Assembly (NCBI GenBank): GCA_016930915.1
Contig: JAFGFU010000014.1
Coordinates: forward strand, 62,001-126,000
Direction: 5' to 3'
Source: Campylobacterales bacterium
GTDB taxonomy: Bacteria; Campylobacterota; Campylobacteria; Campylobacterales; Sulfurospirillaceae
DNA: 64,000 nt
Below, piece by piece: positions 1 to 9,673 of this stretch (position 1 is its first letter; each line of letters begins with the position of its first letter). The position numbers were made by a program, and so were the translations under genes. The notes under the pieces are model-generated. The model did no database searches and was not told where the DNA came from. It worked only from the letters and a program-made list of their open reading frames with translations.

Positions 1-1
1 A

Positions 2-1060
2 AATGTATTTGAAGTGGATGCAACAACGGTAAATTCAGCATGTGCAAATTATGATATTGTACGTAAAATGCGTGCTTCTATTTTAACATTAGGGCCACTT
101 TTAGCTCGTTTTGGACACTGTGAAGTCTCTTTGCCTGGTGGATGTGCTATTGGTCAGCGCCCGATTGATTTACATTTAAAAGCGTTAGAGCAAATGGGCG
201 CTATTATTGAAATCAAACAAGGATATGTGTTAGCCAAAGCTCCCAATGGCTTAAAAGGTGCAACTATTGTTTTTGATAAAGTAACCGTTACTGGTAGTGA
301 AAATATTATTATGGCGGCAGCTTTGGCGCATGGAACAACTACGCTGGTGAATGTTGCCAAAGAGCCTGAAGTGGTGCAATTGTGTGAGATATTAGCCGCA
401 GCTGGGGTGAGTATTAAAGGAATTGGTAGTTCAAAATTAGTCATTGTGGGTAGTCATGGAGCACTGTTAGCTATTCCTGATTTTAGCGTGATTCCTGATC
501 GCATAGAAGCGGGGACTTATTTGTGTGCAGCAGCCATTACCCAATCAAAAATTACCCTTTTAAATGTCAATCCAAACCATTTAGAAGCGGTTATTTTAAA
601 ACTACAACAAATGGGCTTTAGTATAGACGAAAGTGAAAATTCACTTACAATTCATCCGTGTGATAAAATCATGCCATGTGATATTGAAACATCTGAATAT
701 CCAGGCTTTCCAACTGATTTACAAGCGCAATTTATGGCATTGTGCACACAAGCAAAAGGAACAAGTATTATTGATGAGCGTCTGTTTGAAAACCGTTTTA
801 TGCATGTCAGTGAACTTTCTCGTATGGGAGCTAATATTAAACTCAAGGGGCACAGTGCCACAGTAGAGGGAAAAATGAATCTCAATGCAGCAGATGTTAT
901 GGCTACGGATTTAAGGGCTAGTTCGGCACTTATCTTAGCCGCTCTTGTTGCAGAAGGTACCACAAAAATTCATAGAATTTATCACTTAGACCGTGGGTAT
1001 GAAGATTTAGAAGGTAAATTTTCAAAACTAGGTGCGCATATTCAACGATTAGAGGAGTAA
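2..1060 (+). CDS. murA: UDP-N-acetylglucosamine 1-carboxyvinyltransferase (5' end outside window)
   Basis: MurA adds enolpyruvate from PEP to UDP-GlcNAc, the first committed step of cytoplasmic peptidoglycan precursor synthesis. The frame is open from the window's first bases, so roughly 70 N-terminal residues, including the family's conserved Lys near residue 22, lie outside. The active-site loop SLPGGCAIG, with the catalytic Cys codon at 143-145, is present. So are [38 protein letters not shown] and the C-terminal HLDRGYE. A GTG at 14 is only an internal codon. moeA follows 3 bases after the stop, as in other Campylobacterota. Confidence 0.96.
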   Translation, partial: NVFEVDATTVNSACANYDIVRKMRASILTLGPLLARFGHCEVSLPGGCAIGQRPIDLHLKALEQMGAIIEIKQGYVLAKAPNGLKGATIVFDKVTVTGSENIIMAAALAHGTTTLVNVAKEPEVVQLCEILAAAGVSIKGIGSSKLVIVGSHGALLAIPDFSVIPDRIEAGTYLCAAAITQSKITLLNVNPNHLEAVILKLQQMGFSIDESENSLTIHPCDKIMPCDIETSEYPGFPTDLQAQFMALCTQAKGTSIIDERLFENRFMHVSELSRMGANIKLKGHSATVEGKMNLNAADVMATDLRASSALILAALVAEGTTKIHRIYHLDRGYEDLEGKFSKLGAHIQRLEE

Positions 1061-1063
1061 AGC

Positions 1064-2260
1064 ATGGCAAAAGCGTCTGTTGTTTCTTTTGATGAAGCGA
1101 TTCAATGTTCACGTGCATTGGCAACAAAAAAACCACATACCGAATGGGTTAGCCTTTTTGATGCGCTAGGATGTACATTAGCAAACAAGATTACATGTAA
1201 AAAAAATCTTCCCTCTTACAATAATGCTGCTATGGATGGTTTTGCTTTTACTTATAAAGAGGGGTTGCGTGAACTTAATGTTAAAAAAACTATTTTAGCA
1301 GGCAGTGTCGTTGAGGCATGTTTAGTGGGCAATGAGTGTTATAAAATCATGACGGGTGCTAAAGTTCCTTTTGATGCCGATACAATTGTTCCTTTTGAAA
1401 TGTGTCAAGTTTATGATGAAACTATGGTAATTCTCCCTGAGAAGGTTAAAAAAGGAGATGCTCTTCGCTTTAAAGGAGAAGAAGCAACCATAGGTACGAT
1501 GCTCTTAGAGGAAGGGAGAGTTCTAAATTCTAGAGATGTTGCTCTTTTGGCTTCTCAAGGAATTATGATGGTAGAGGTGTATAAAAAACTTCAGATTGCT
1601 GTTTTTTCCACAGGAGATGAATTAAAATCGCCTTGGGAAAATGCCAGTGAAGATGAAATTTATGATATTAATGCTCTCTCACTCATCTCTTTGCTGAAAG
1701 AACATGGATTTTCTGCGCACTATTGTGGGGTGATTCCAGATAATTTAGAATCTGCAACAGACTATTTTGCCCAAATGAAACAGTATGATTTCCTTTTAAC
1801 CAGTGGTGGTGTAAGCATGGGCGAGGCAGACTTTGTTGAGCGAGCCTTAGTGTCAAATGGTTTTAAAGCCTCTTTTCATGGTATTAATATCAAGCCTGGA
1901 AAACCAACTATGATGGGTAAAATGGGTGAAACTATTGTTGCTTCAATGCCTGGAAACCCTTTGGCTGCGTATGTGAATGCTTTAGTTTTTGTTATTCCTC
2001 TTTTGAAAAAACTGCAAGGCACTCAAGACTTTTCTTTTGAAAAAATTGATGCTACGAACAAAGAGCATTTTACAATGCGTTCTGGTCGTGTCAATTTTGT
2101 TTTGGGCAGATTTGAAAATGGTTTTTTTGAAGTTTTTGCGAAGAATAAATATGGCTCTGGCATGGTTAAACCTTTAGTGGGCAGTAATGCTCTTTGGATC
2201 AGTGATTTTTCAACAGAAAGTGTAGAAAAAAACGAAAGAATTAAAATTTTGTTACTTTAA
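1064..2260 (+). CDS. moeA: molybdopterin molybdenumtransferase MoeA
   Basis: MoeA inserts molybdate into adenylylated molybdopterin in the last steps of molybdenum cofactor synthesis, serving enzymes such as formate dehydrogenase or nitrate reductase. The 398 residues are full length. Visible motifs are NNAAMDGFAF near residue 50, KIMTGAKVPFDADTIVPFE, STGDEL near 185, TSGGVSMGEADF near 245, and GKPTMMG followed by SMPGNPLAAYV near 290. The C-terminal domain IV is short. The ATG follows murA by 3 bases with GGAG upstream, so the two are probably co-transcribed. A TTACATGTAA copy at 1191 encodes the TCK of KITCKKN. Confidence 0.95.
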   Translation: MAKASVVSFDEAIQCSRALATKKPHTEWVSLFDALGCTLANKITCKKNLPSYNNAAMDGFAFTYKEGLRELNVKKTILAGSVVEACLVGNECYKIMTGAKVPFDADTIVPFEMCQVYDETMVILPEKVKKGDALRFKGEEATIGTMLLEEGRVLNSRDVALLASQGIMMVEVYKKLQIAVFSTGDELKSPWENASEDEIYDINALSLISLLKEHGFSAHYCGVIPDNLESATDYFAQMKQYDFLLTSGGVSMGEADFVERALVSNGFKASFHGINIKPGKPTMMGKMGETIVASMPGNPLAAYVNALVFVIPLLKKLQGTQDFSFEKIDATNKEHFTMRSGRVNFVLGRFENGFFEVFAKNKYGSGMVKPLVGSNALWISDFSTESVEKNERIKILLL

Positions 2261-2370
2261 GTTCATTAGGGTAAAAAAATTATGTAGTTAGTTTAAAAAA
2301 ACTTGACCTAATGTTTCATTTTGGTTACCATAACTGCTATATCAATGAAGACGCATTTAAAGGAAAAGTT

Positions 2371-3996
2371 ATGTTTCAGGCAGTAAAAATTTCGACTAAA
2401 CTACTTCTCATCTCTTGTTTTACTGTTTTTGGGTTATTGATTCTCTCGTATATTAGTATTCACTCTAGCCTTATAGGAAAGGATTCGCTAGAAACCATCT
2501 ACGAAAAAAATGTTGTTCCTGATACTGAAATCACGAAGGCTCAAGAGACCTTTAATATGATTTTAAAAGATCTAATTTACGTTACGAGTGAATTTTTACC
2601 GACGGGGCAAGCAAAAGAACGCCTTAGTATGATTGAAGAAAAAATGCAACTTTTTTTTACCAAATCATTAAAAAGTGATTTTTTTTCAGAACCGACTTTG
2701 CATCAAAATCTTCATGAGGCTTACACGCGTTATACAGAAAAAATTGTTCCAAAATATAAAGAAATAGCAGAGCTTTATCGTGTTGATAATCGTGAAGATA
2801 TTGGCGATATGGCGGTTGAAATAGAAGCAGATTGTCGTTATATTAGTGAGCGTTTTGAAAATATTTCACGTTTTACAAATCAGCGTGTCAAAGAGATTAG
2901 TAGTGAAATCACACTTCAATTAGACCAAAATTACTATCGGGTATTGTGGGTTTCGTTTCTTGTCTTGGTGGTTTCATCTAGCCTTTTACTTATTATGAGT
3001 CGTTATATTGTTCATCGAATACGACGTATTGGTGAACATTTATCTCTTATTACCCACGATTTAGCACTTAATCGACCCATTAGTATTGCCAATAATGATG
3101 AAATTGGTGAAATTAGCCAAAATATTAATACACTTTTAAGTACGCTGCAGCAAGCATTACTCAAAGCAAAAGAAACCATTTTGTCTAATTCGAAAATTAA
3201 TCAAAATATGCAAAGCTTTTCACATCAAATTACTGATACAGCACAAAAGCAAGATTGTATTGTTGAAAATGTGAAAGCGTTAACGGGAGAAATTACTAAA
3301 GAACTTCAAGCATCGTGTTCTATTTCTGAAGTGTGTGCCGTTTATATGAAAGAAGACTATTCGATGCTTGATCAGATGATTGTGACACTTGAAAGCATTG
3401 TCCAAAGTATTCTTGATGTTAGTAATGATGAAGAAAATATTTCATCTAAAATGAATGATTTAGCCCAACAAACGACACAGATTCGATCTGTTTTGGAAAT
3501 GATTAAAGAGATTGCAGATCAAACAAATTTATTAGCGCTTAATGCAGCCATCGAAGCAGCCCGTGCAGGAGAACATGGACGGGGTTTTGCTGTTGTTGCG
3601 GATGAAGTACGAAAATTAGCGGAGCGTACACAAAAATCTCTTTTAGAAATTGATGCCACCATTAGTGTTGTTATACAAAGTGTTTCTAATGCAAGTGAGA
3701 GCATTCAAGAAAACAGTCATAAAGTGATACACCTTAATGAAAGTGCTATGAAAATTTCCTCAATGGCCAATGAAACGAAAGAAAAAACAGCAAAAAGTTT
3801 ACAAATCACAATGCAATCGTATGAAAAAGCAATAAGTATTGCAAAAGAGATTGAAAATTTATCGTATGGCGTTAATGAAGCAACAGGTTTAGCTCATGCT
3901 AATAAAACGATTGCAGATAATTTATTGCATGTCTGTGATAATTTAAATGATTCTTCTATGGAATTGGAAAAAGAGATAGCCCTTTTTAAGGTTTAA
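2371..3996 (+). CDS. methyl-accepting chemotaxis protein
   Basis: A transmembrane chemoreceptor signalling to CheA/CheW. From the ATG at 2371 it has 541 residues: a first membrane helix at about 8-30, a periplasmic helical sensor of about 160 residues resembling a four-helix bundle, a second helix near 190-213 ([17 protein letters not shown]), a HAMP region, and a long cytoplasmic coiled coil. The conserved hairpin tip reads [20 protein letters not shown] then [18 protein letters not shown]. There is no C-terminal CheR-tethering pentapeptide. An in-frame ATG at 2311 exists, but 2371 has AAAGGAAA in front and places the first helix correctly. The ligand is unknown. Confidence 0.93.
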   Translation: MFQAVKISTKLLLISCFTVFGLLILSYISIHSSLIGKDSLETIYEKNVVPDTEITKAQETFNMILKDLIYVTSEFLPTGQAKERLSMIEEKMQLFFTKSLKSDFFSEPTLHQNLHEAYTRYTEKIVPKYKEIAELYRVDNREDIGDMAVEIEADCRYISERFENISRFTNQRVKEISSEITLQLDQNYYRVLWVSFLVLVVSSSLLLIMSRYIVHRIRRIGEHLSLITHDLALNRPISIANNDEIGEISQNINTLLSTLQQALLKAKETILSNSKINQNMQSFSHQITDTAQKQDCIVENVKALTGEITKELQASCSISEVCAVYMKEDYSMLDQMIVTLESIVQSILDVSNDEENISSKMNDLAQQTTQIRSVLEMIKEIADQTNLLALNAAIEAARAGEHGRGFAVVADEVRKLAERTQKSLLEIDATISVVIQSVSNASESIQENSHKVIHLNESAMKISSMANETKEKTAKSLQITMQSYEKAISIAKEIENLSYGVNEATGLAHANKTIADNLLHVCDNLNDSSMELEKEIALFKV

Positions 3997-4029
3997 ATGA
4001 ATTTGTGATACAATTAATCCCTAAAAACA

Positions 4030-4058
4030 TTGACATGAAGGGTTTTTTTTGCTAAAAT
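4030..4058 (+). promoter_or_regulatory. sigma-70 promoter of tRNA-Gly (and probably flgA operon)
   Basis: A perfect -35 TTGACA at 4030-4035 is separated by 17 bases from TAAAAT at 4053-4058, predicting transcription start about 5 bases before the tRNA. No other promoter is obvious before flgA, so the operon downstream may depend on readthrough from here. Confidence 0.75.
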
Positions 4059-4070
4059 TTCGTCCGTTTT

Positions 4071-4145
4071 GCGGGAATAGCTCAGTGGTAGAGCACAACC
4101 TTGCCAAGGTTGGGGTCGCGAGTTCGAACCTCGTTTCCCGCTCCA
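4071..4145 (+). tRNA. tRNA-Gly (anticodon GCC)
   Basis: A complete cloverleaf can be drawn. The acceptor GCGGGAA pairs with TTCCCGC, the anticodon loop within CCTTGCCAAGG carries GCC, the T-arm contains GTTCGAA, and the CCA end is encoded at 4143-4145. The flgA reading frame runs through the whole gene and continues directly after it. Confidence 0.97.
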
Positions 4146-5029
4146 TCTTTTTTTTACTTCTTTTTTTTACTTCTCTTTTTTCTCAAACTCTTTATATTAA
4201 TAAAAACTATTGTATTGAACAAGATGCTATTCACGCTTCTTTGTTCGGATATGAAGGTAATGATGTGGTGCTTACTCTTCCATCAGAGCGATCACAGTAT
4301 TCCGTTTCTTCTGGTACTATTCTCTCTTTTTTTCAAGATCGTAACGTAACAGTGATTGATAGCAGTGGTGGAATTGTGACGTTTAAGAGGGATTGTAATT
4401 TAATGGGAAAAGCAAAGATTCTGCAAGATGCTTTATTAAAAAAATTTCAAGATGCTGCTCCTTATTTGAGGATAGAAAAAAAACCTTATATATTTGCAAA
4501 AACATCTTTACCTGAAGATTTTGAACGCTATGAACTAGTTTCGGTAGAGATATCTAATAATATGTTGCACAAAAGTAATGGTTCTTTTTTTGCTTATTTT
4601 CAAATGGGGACGCAGGAGAAAAAACTCTATTTTTTTTATGAGATGGAAGCGAAGGTGCTTGTTTTTAAAGCGAAACATAATTTGCATAACGGTAAAATCC
4701 TCACCAGTGAGGATTATGAGAGTGTTTGGCTTAATTTAGATGATATTCCTATTCGTGCATTAACGCAAGACTTGCCTCATAATTCTATGGTAAAAGGTAG
4801 TCTTAAAGCAGGGCAAATTTTAGCAGATTATCATCTAAGCATTAAAAAAATGTTTTCAAAACAAGAACGTATTAAGGCATTGTTCAAAGAAGAAGGATTG
4901 GTTATCGAAATACAAGCAACATTATTAAGCGATGCTGATGTAGGTGATGTTGTTAAAATTAGAACCGAACAAGGTAAAGTTTTGAATGCAAAAATTATAT
5001 CTTCCAAAGAAGCGATTATCCTCGAATGA
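4145..5029 (+). CDS. flgA: flagellar P-ring assembly chaperone FlgA, start codon unresolved
   Basis: FlgA is the periplasmic chaperone for FlgI during flagellar P-ring assembly. The C-terminal half shows the family's SAF-like region, with [15 protein letters not shown] and [22 protein letters not shown] followed by a C-terminal [17 protein letters not shown] segment. A signal-peptide-like stretch ([13 protein letters not shown]) begins right after the tRNA-Gly. No ATG, GTG or TTG lies in frame between the tRNA and this stretch. The nearest usual starts are inside or before the tRNA (GTG 4085, TTG 4049). The given start is the ATC at 4145, a placeholder for a non-standard start. Family assignment is fairly secure and supported by the ubiX-coaD-tmk neighbours; the start is not. 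Confidence 0.8.
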   Translation: MFFLLLFFTSLFSQTLYINKNYCIEQDAIHASLFGYEGNDVVLTLPSERSQYSVSSGTILSFFQDRNVTVIDSSGGIVTFKRDCNLMGKAKILQDALLKKFQDAAPYLRIEKKPYIFAKTSLPEDFERYELVSVEISNNMLHKSNGSFFAYFQMGTQEKKLYFFYEMEAKVLVFKAKHNLHNGKILTSEDYESVWLNLDDIPIRALTQDLPHNSMVKGSLKAGQILADYHLSIKKMFSKQERIKALFKEEGLVIEIQATLLSDADVGDVVKIRTEQGKVLNAKIISSKEAIILE

Positions 5030-5553
5030 AAAAAATAATTGTAGGTATTAGTGGAGCTAGTGGTGTTGAATTAGGCTTAAAATTTCTTCATGCCCTTCCT
5101 TTAGAAATTGAAAAATACCTGATTGTCTCGGAACACGCAAAAATCGTTTTTAAGAAAGAAGCGAATATAACATTATTAGATAATGAAAATATTGGGGCTA
5201 TAACAGCTTCTGGTTCTTTTAAAACAGATGCTATGGTGATTGTTCCTTGTAGTATGAATACTTTGGCTAAAATTGCACATGGTATTGCGGATAATTTACT
5301 AACACGAAGTGCTGCAGTCATGATTAAGGAAAAACGCCCTCTTCTGTTGGCTCCTCGAGAAATGCCTTTTTCTGCTATTGCATTAGAAAATATGCTAAAA
5401 CTTTCGACATTGGGAATTCACATTGCTCCTCCTATTTTAGGCTATTATGCACAAACGGATACGCTTGATGCAATGGAAAATTTTTTAATTGGAAAATGGT
5501 TTGATCTTTTAGGTATTGAACACACACTTTTTCCTCGATGGGAGGGCGCATGA
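5026..5553 (+). CDS. ubiX: UbiX-family flavin prenyltransferase
   Basis: This enzyme makes prenylated FMN, the cofactor of UbiD-type decarboxylases acting in ubiquinone or menaquinone routes. The 175-residue protein starts with the Rossmann-like IVGISGASGVELGLKFL. It has DAMVIVPCSMNTLAKIAHGIADNLLTR near 70-95 and the KRPLLLAPREMPFSAIALENMLKLS segment, which hold the FMN and prenyl-phosphate binding residues of the family. It is a little shorter than typical UbiX (about 190). The ATG overlaps the flgA stop by 4 bases and the stop overlaps coaD, so translation is coupled. Confidence 0.93.
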   Translation: MKKIIVGISGASGVELGLKFLHALPLEIEKYLIVSEHAKIVFKKEANITLLDNENIGAITASGSFKTDAMVIVPCSMNTLAKIAHGIADNLLTRSAAVMIKEKRPLLLAPREMPFSAIALENMLKLSTLGIHIAPPILGYYAQTDTLDAMENFLIGKWFDLLGIEHTLFPRWEGA

Positions 5554-6032
5554 GAGTTGCAATTTATCCAGGTACATTTGATCCTATTACCAATGGGCAT
5601 ATGGATGTTATTAAGCGTGCTAGAAAGCTTTTTGATAAAGTCTTGGTTGCGGTAGCCATTTCTGAAGAAAAACGCCCTCTTTTTGATATTCAAACACGTG
5701 TTAAAATGGTAAAAGAGGCTATCGTTAATATGGATGGCGTTGATGTCGAACCTTTTGATGGATTATTGGTTAATTTTTCAAAATCTAAAAATATTAGAGT
5801 AATGATTCGTGGGCTTCGTGCGGTGAGTGACTTTGAGTTTGAACTTCAAATGGGCTATGCCAATGCTTCTTTATGGAGTGAAATAGAAACGGTTTATTTG
5901 ATGCCTAGTCTTAAAAATGCTTTTATTAGCTCTTCTGTGGTTCGTTCTATTGCTAAACATGGTGGAGATATCTCACATTTAGTGCCAGAAACAATTCAGC
6001 CTTATGTTCAAAGTAGGTTTACATGTATGTAA
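5550..6032 (+). CDS. coaD: pantetheine-phosphate adenylyltransferase
   Basis: CoaD transfers AMP from ATP to 4'-phosphopantetheine, the penultimate step of coenzyme A synthesis. The 160 residues begin MRVAIYPGTFDPITNGHMDVI, with the nucleotidyltransferase TxxH-like motif NGH. MIRGLRAVSDFEFELQMGYAN and the ISSSVVR signature are also present. The ATG at 5550 overlaps the ubiX stop (ATGA) and has GGAGG at 5541-5545. A GTG-type extension to 5538 is unlikely. The last codons overlap tmk by 10 bases. Confidence 0.96.
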   Translation: MRVAIYPGTFDPITNGHMDVIKRARKLFDKVLVAVAISEEKRPLFDIQTRVKMVKEAIVNMDGVDVEPFDGLLVNFSKSKNIRVMIRGLRAVSDFEFELQMGYANASLWSEIETVYLMPSLKNAFISSSVVRSIAKHGGDISHLVPETIQPYVQSRFTCM

Positions 6033-6607
6033 TATTTGAAGGTGTTGATACCACAGGTAAGAGTACACAAGTCTCTCTTTTTGCTAATCGCCATGAGAAT
6101 GTTTTGACAACCAAAGAACCAGGAGGCACTCCAGCAGGTTTAAAATTACGTGAAATGCTTTTGGGTGGGGAAATTAAGGGCTCATTCAATGCAGAACTTT
6201 TTTTATTTTTAGCCGATCGTGCTTTTCATTATGATACTGTGGTAAAGCCAATGCGTTATGAACGTTTGGTCATTAGTGATCGCGGTTTTTTATCAGGTAT
6301 TGCCTATGCGTGTGCAAATCATAGTGATGTGGATGGCTCTTTTTTGCTTCAAATGAATCGTTTAGCGTTGCAAGAGAATTATCCTGAAAAATTGGTACTT
6401 TTTCTCACCAATGAATCACTCATAAAAGAGCGTTTAAATAGTAAAGAACATGATGCTATTGAAGAGCGTGGTGTAAGCTATTTGTTACAGATTCAAGATA
6501 TAATGCGTCGCATTGTTAAAACCTTACCTATTCAGGTTTTAGAAGTGGATGCTGCAGAAGAAATAGAGACAATTTATAGACAAATTGAGGAATTTTTAAA
6601 TGATTAA
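6023..6607 (+). CDS. tmk: thymidylate kinase
   Basis: Tmk phosphorylates dTMP to dTDP for DNA synthesis. The 194-residue protein opens MYVIFEGVDTTGKSTQ, a P-loop of GVDTTGKST at about residues 7-15. It has the TKEPGGTP motif near 30 and the DR motif in VISDRGFLSGIAYA near 90. The LID region around NSKEHDAIEERG near 140 carries the catalytic basic residues. It overlaps coaD at the start and hisS at the end. Confidence 0.95.
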   Translation: MYVIFEGVDTTGKSTQVSLFANRHENVLTTKEPGGTPAGLKLREMLLGGEIKGSFNAELFLFLADRAFHYDTVVKPMRYERLVISDRGFLSGIAYACANHSDVDGSFLLQMNRLALQENYPEKLVLFLTNESLIKERLNSKEHDAIEERGVSYLLQIQDIMRRIVKTLPIQVLEVDAAEEIETIYRQIEEFLND

Positions 6608-7808
6608 TGCATTAAGAGGAATGAAGGATACACTTTCTCCACAAAGTGAGGTGTATCAATACATTATTGAAACGTGTACACGTATTGCTCAAAATTATGG
6701 ATTTTCACTGATTGAAACGCCTATTTTAGAAGAAACCGCACTGTTTAAGCGCAGCGTAGGTGAAAGCAGTGACATTGTTGGCAAAGAAATGTACCAATTT
6801 ACTGACAAGGGTGGTAATGATGTCTGTTTGCGCCCAGAAGGAACAGCTGGAGTTGTAAGAGCGTTTATTCAACAAAAATTTGATAAAGCTGGTGGAACAC
6901 GACGTTTTTTTTATCATGGACCAATGTTTCGCTATGAAAGACCACAAAAAGGACGTTTAAGACAATTTCATCAGTTTGGTGTTGAGAGCTTTGGTGAGAG
7001 TGATGTGAGAGAAGATGCAACAATTATTTTAATGCTGAAGGCTATTTTTGATGCACTTGGTATAGCATATACTTTAGAAATTAATTCACTTGGATGCTCT
7101 TTATGTATGCCAAAGTATCGTACAACATTGGTTGAATTTTTGGCAACACGAGAAGGATTATGTGAAGATTGTGAGCGAAGGAAGTTAACCAATCCCATTC
7201 GTGTGCTTGATTGTAAAAATGAGCATTGTAAAACATTATTAGCCGATGCACCTTTAATTGTAGATCATTTATGTTTTACATGTAAAGAAGATTTTGGAGC
7301 GCTTAAGACTATTTTAGATGAATTTGGTGTTGCTTATACTATTAATCCTAAATTAGTACGTGGACTTGATTATTATTCTAAAACAGCTTTTGAATTTGTG
7401 AGTGCTGAAATTGGAGCACAAAGTGCGATTGCCGGTGGTGGACGCTATGATAGATTGGTCGAGTTTTTAGATGGCAAGCCGACACCGGGTATAGGTTTTG
7501 CAATGGGAATTGAACGCTTAATGGATTTGGTTAAAATGCCACAAACATCACGCAATGGTTATTATATTGGGGCGTTATGTAACGAGGCATTAAGTGTTGT
7601 TTTTGAATTGGTTGAAGCTAAACGTCGTGAGACGAAGGTGTTAACCACGTATGAGGCAAAATCACTAAAGAATCATCTTAAAATCGCCGATAAAAATGAA
7701 GCAAAATTTTGTGTATGCATTGGAGAAGATGAGCTAGCCAATAATACTGTTTGGATAAAAGATTTAGAGAGTAAAGAAGAAAAAATTATCACTATTGCAC
7801 AATTTTAA
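6600..7808 (+). CDS. hisS: histidine--tRNA ligase
   Basis: A class II aminoacyl-tRNA synthetase charging tRNA-His. The 402 residues start INALRGMKDTLSPQS and contain motif 2 (FRYERPQKGRLRQFHQFGVE near 115). The histidine-A signatures are LVRGLDYYSKTAFEFVS near 255 and AIAGGGRYDRLV. Motif 3 is GIGFAMGIERLMDL near 300, and a short anticodon-binding domain follows. Paired CxxC/CEDCERR cysteines in the insertion near 160-220 could bind metal. The start overlaps tmk by 8 bases. A TTACATGTAA copy at 7276 encodes FTCK. Confidence 0.96.
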   Translation: MINALRGMKDTLSPQSEVYQYIIETCTRIAQNYGFSLIETPILEETALFKRSVGESSDIVGKEMYQFTDKGGNDVCLRPEGTAGVVRAFIQQKFDKAGGTRRFFYHGPMFRYERPQKGRLRQFHQFGVESFGESDVREDATIILMLKAIFDALGIAYTLEINSLGCSLCMPKYRTTLVEFLATREGLCEDCERRKLTNPIRVLDCKNEHCKTLLADAPLIVDHLCFTCKEDFGALKTILDEFGVAYTINPKLVRGLDYYSKTAFEFVSAEIGAQSAIAGGGRYDRLVEFLDGKPTPGIGFAMGIERLMDLVKMPQTSRNGYYIGALCNEALSVVFELVEAKRRETKVLTTYEAKSLKNHLKIADKNEAKFCVCIGEDELANNTVWIKDLESKEEKIITIAQF

Positions 7809-7819
7809 GGAGCAAAACA

Positions 7820-9673
7820 TTGGATTATGGTATTAAAACGTGGGGAAATGACAATTTCTTTATTGAAGATGGTAAAGTAAAAGTCAATACGGGTTGCGAA
7901 CCCTCTTTGATGGAGATTATTCAAGAAATTCGAAAAGATGGTATTCGAGGTCCCATTTTACTTCGTTTCCCACATCTAATCCAAAAACAGATTCGCATGA
8001 TTTATAAAAGTTTTGCGGATGCCAAAAAAGAGTTTAGTTATGAGGGAAGTTTTAATGCTGTTTATCCTCTAAAAGTTAACCAATTTCCAAATTTTGTGAA
8101 AAATCTTGTATCTTTGGGGCAAAAATACAATTATGGGCTAGAAGCAGGATCTAAAGCAGAGTTACTTTTGGCGATGGCGTACAACAACCCAAATGCTCCT
8201 ATTACGGTCAATGGCTTTAAAGACAATGAGATGATTTCGCTGGGTTTTATTGCTGCAGAAATGGGGCACAACATCACCCTTACGATTGAAGGTCTCAATG
8301 AGCTTGAGAGCATTATTTCCATTGCAAAGGACCGTTTTGGATGTGTGCCTAACATTGGTCTTCGTATTCGTTTGCATAGCTCTGGTATTGGTATTTGGGC
8401 AAAAAGTGGTGGGATTAACTCCAAATTTGGTTTAACGTCCACTGAGCTTTTAGAAGCGGTTAATATGATTCGTGATGCTAATTTACTTGAAAAATTTACG
8501 ATGATTCATTTTCATATTGGCTCACAAATTACTGATATTGCGCCCTTAAAAAAAGCACTACGAGAAGCAGGGAATATCTACGCAGAGTTATGCCGTATGG
8601 GTGCAACGAATCTTAGGGCAATTAATCTTGGTGGTGGTTTGGCGGTTGAGTATTCTCAACATAAAACAACCCTGCATAAAAACTACTCTTTAAGTGAATA
8701 TGCCAACGACGTTGTTTATCTTTTAAAAGATATTGCAAATCGTAAGAATGTTTCTGAACCTGATATTTTTATTGAATCGGGTCGCTTTGTTGCAGCACAC
8801 CATGCCGTTTTGGTTGCTCCTGTTTTAGAGCTTTTTTCACAAGAATATACCGATCAAAAACTGCATTTAAAAGAGCATAATCCTCCTTTAATTCAAGAGT
8901 TATTTGATCTATTTAATACCATGAATCGTAAAAATGCGTTAGAATTTTTGCATGATAGTATTGATCATATGGAATCATTACTTACTCTCTTTGATTTGGG
9001 TTATATTGATTTACAAGATCGCTCTAATACAGAGATTTTGGTTAATCTCATTATTAAAAAAGCTGTTGGTCTCATTGCTGATAAAAAGTTAAGTGAAATT
9101 TTAGATATTCAAGACCGTGTTCAAGAGCGATACTTGGTGAATTTCTCACTGTTCCAAAGTTTGCCAGATTTTTGGGGAATTGAACAAACTTTTCCCGTAA
9201 TGCCACTCGATAGACTAGATGAAACACCGACACGTTCAGCTTCCTTATGGGATATTACGTGTGATAGCGATGGTGAAATTGGCTTTAATACAGAAACCCC
9301 TCTTTTCTTGCACGATGTGGACATTAAAAATCGTGATTATTTTTTAGGTTTTTTCTTGGTAGGGGCTTATCAAGAAGTTTTAGGAATGAAACACAACTTG
9401 TTTACCCATCCAACAGAAGCCACCGTCATTATTGATGATGATGGCTTTGAAATACAAAATATGCTTGAGTCTCAAAGTATTAGTGATATTTTAGAAGATC
9501 TTGATTATGACATCAGGGAGGTTCAAGAGAATCTTAATGAACGTATTGAGGCCTCAGATATCATTAGTGACAAAGAGAAAAAGTACATTTTAGGTGAGAT
9601 ATATCTCTTCTTGAATGATAATGGTTATTTAAAGACCATTAATAATAACAATGAAGGTATAAGCAATGGGTGA
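7820..9673 (+). CDS. speA: biosynthetic arginine decarboxylase
   Basis: SpeA decarboxylates arginine to agmatine, the entry to polyamine synthesis, using PLP. The 617 residues begin at a TTG preceded by AAGGAG (7808-7813). The PLP lysine lies in FNAVYPLKVNQFPNFV near residue 75-90. GLEAGSKAELLLA, MIHFHIGSQITDI, INLGGGLAVEY and IFIESGRFVAAHHAVLV follow in family order, and the C-terminal extension typical of SpeA is present. hisS lies 11 bases upstream and cysE overlaps its end. Confidence 0.95.
   Translation: MDYGIKTWGNDNFFIEDGKVKVNTGCEPSLMEIIQEIRKDGIRGPILLRFPHLIQKQIRMIYKSFADAKKEFSYEGSFNAVYPLKVNQFPNFVKNLVSLGQKYNYGLEAGSKAELLLAMAYNNPNAPITVNGFKDNEMISLGFIAAEMGHNITLTIEGLNELESIISIAKDRFGCVPNIGLRIRLHSSGIGIWAKSGGINSKFGLTSTELLEAVNMIRDANLLEKFTMIHFHIGSQITDIAPLKKALREAGNIYAELCRMGATNLRAINLGGGLAVEYSQHKTTLHKNYSLSEYANDVVYLLKDIANRKNVSEPDIFIESGRFVAAHHAVLVAPVLELFSQEYTDQKLHLKEHNPPLIQELFDLFNTMNRKNALEFLHDSIDHMESLLTLFDLGYIDLQDRSNTEILVNLIIKKAVGLIADKKLSEILDIQDRVQERYLVNFSLFQSLPDFWGIEQTFPVMPLDRLDETPTRSASLWDITCDSDGEIGFNTETPLFLHDVDIKNRDYFLGFFLVGAYQEVLGMKHNLFTHPTEATVIIDDDGFEIQNMLESQSISDILEDLDYDIREVQENLNERIEASDIISDKEKKYILGEIYLFLNDNGYLKTINNNNEGISNG

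Noticed and set aside
4101-4349. An 82-codon frame starting with TTG inside tRNA-Gly
   Set aside because: It overlaps the tRNA and the flgA signal peptide in another frame, and its run of Phe comes from the T-tracts. It does not join to FlgA without a frameshift.
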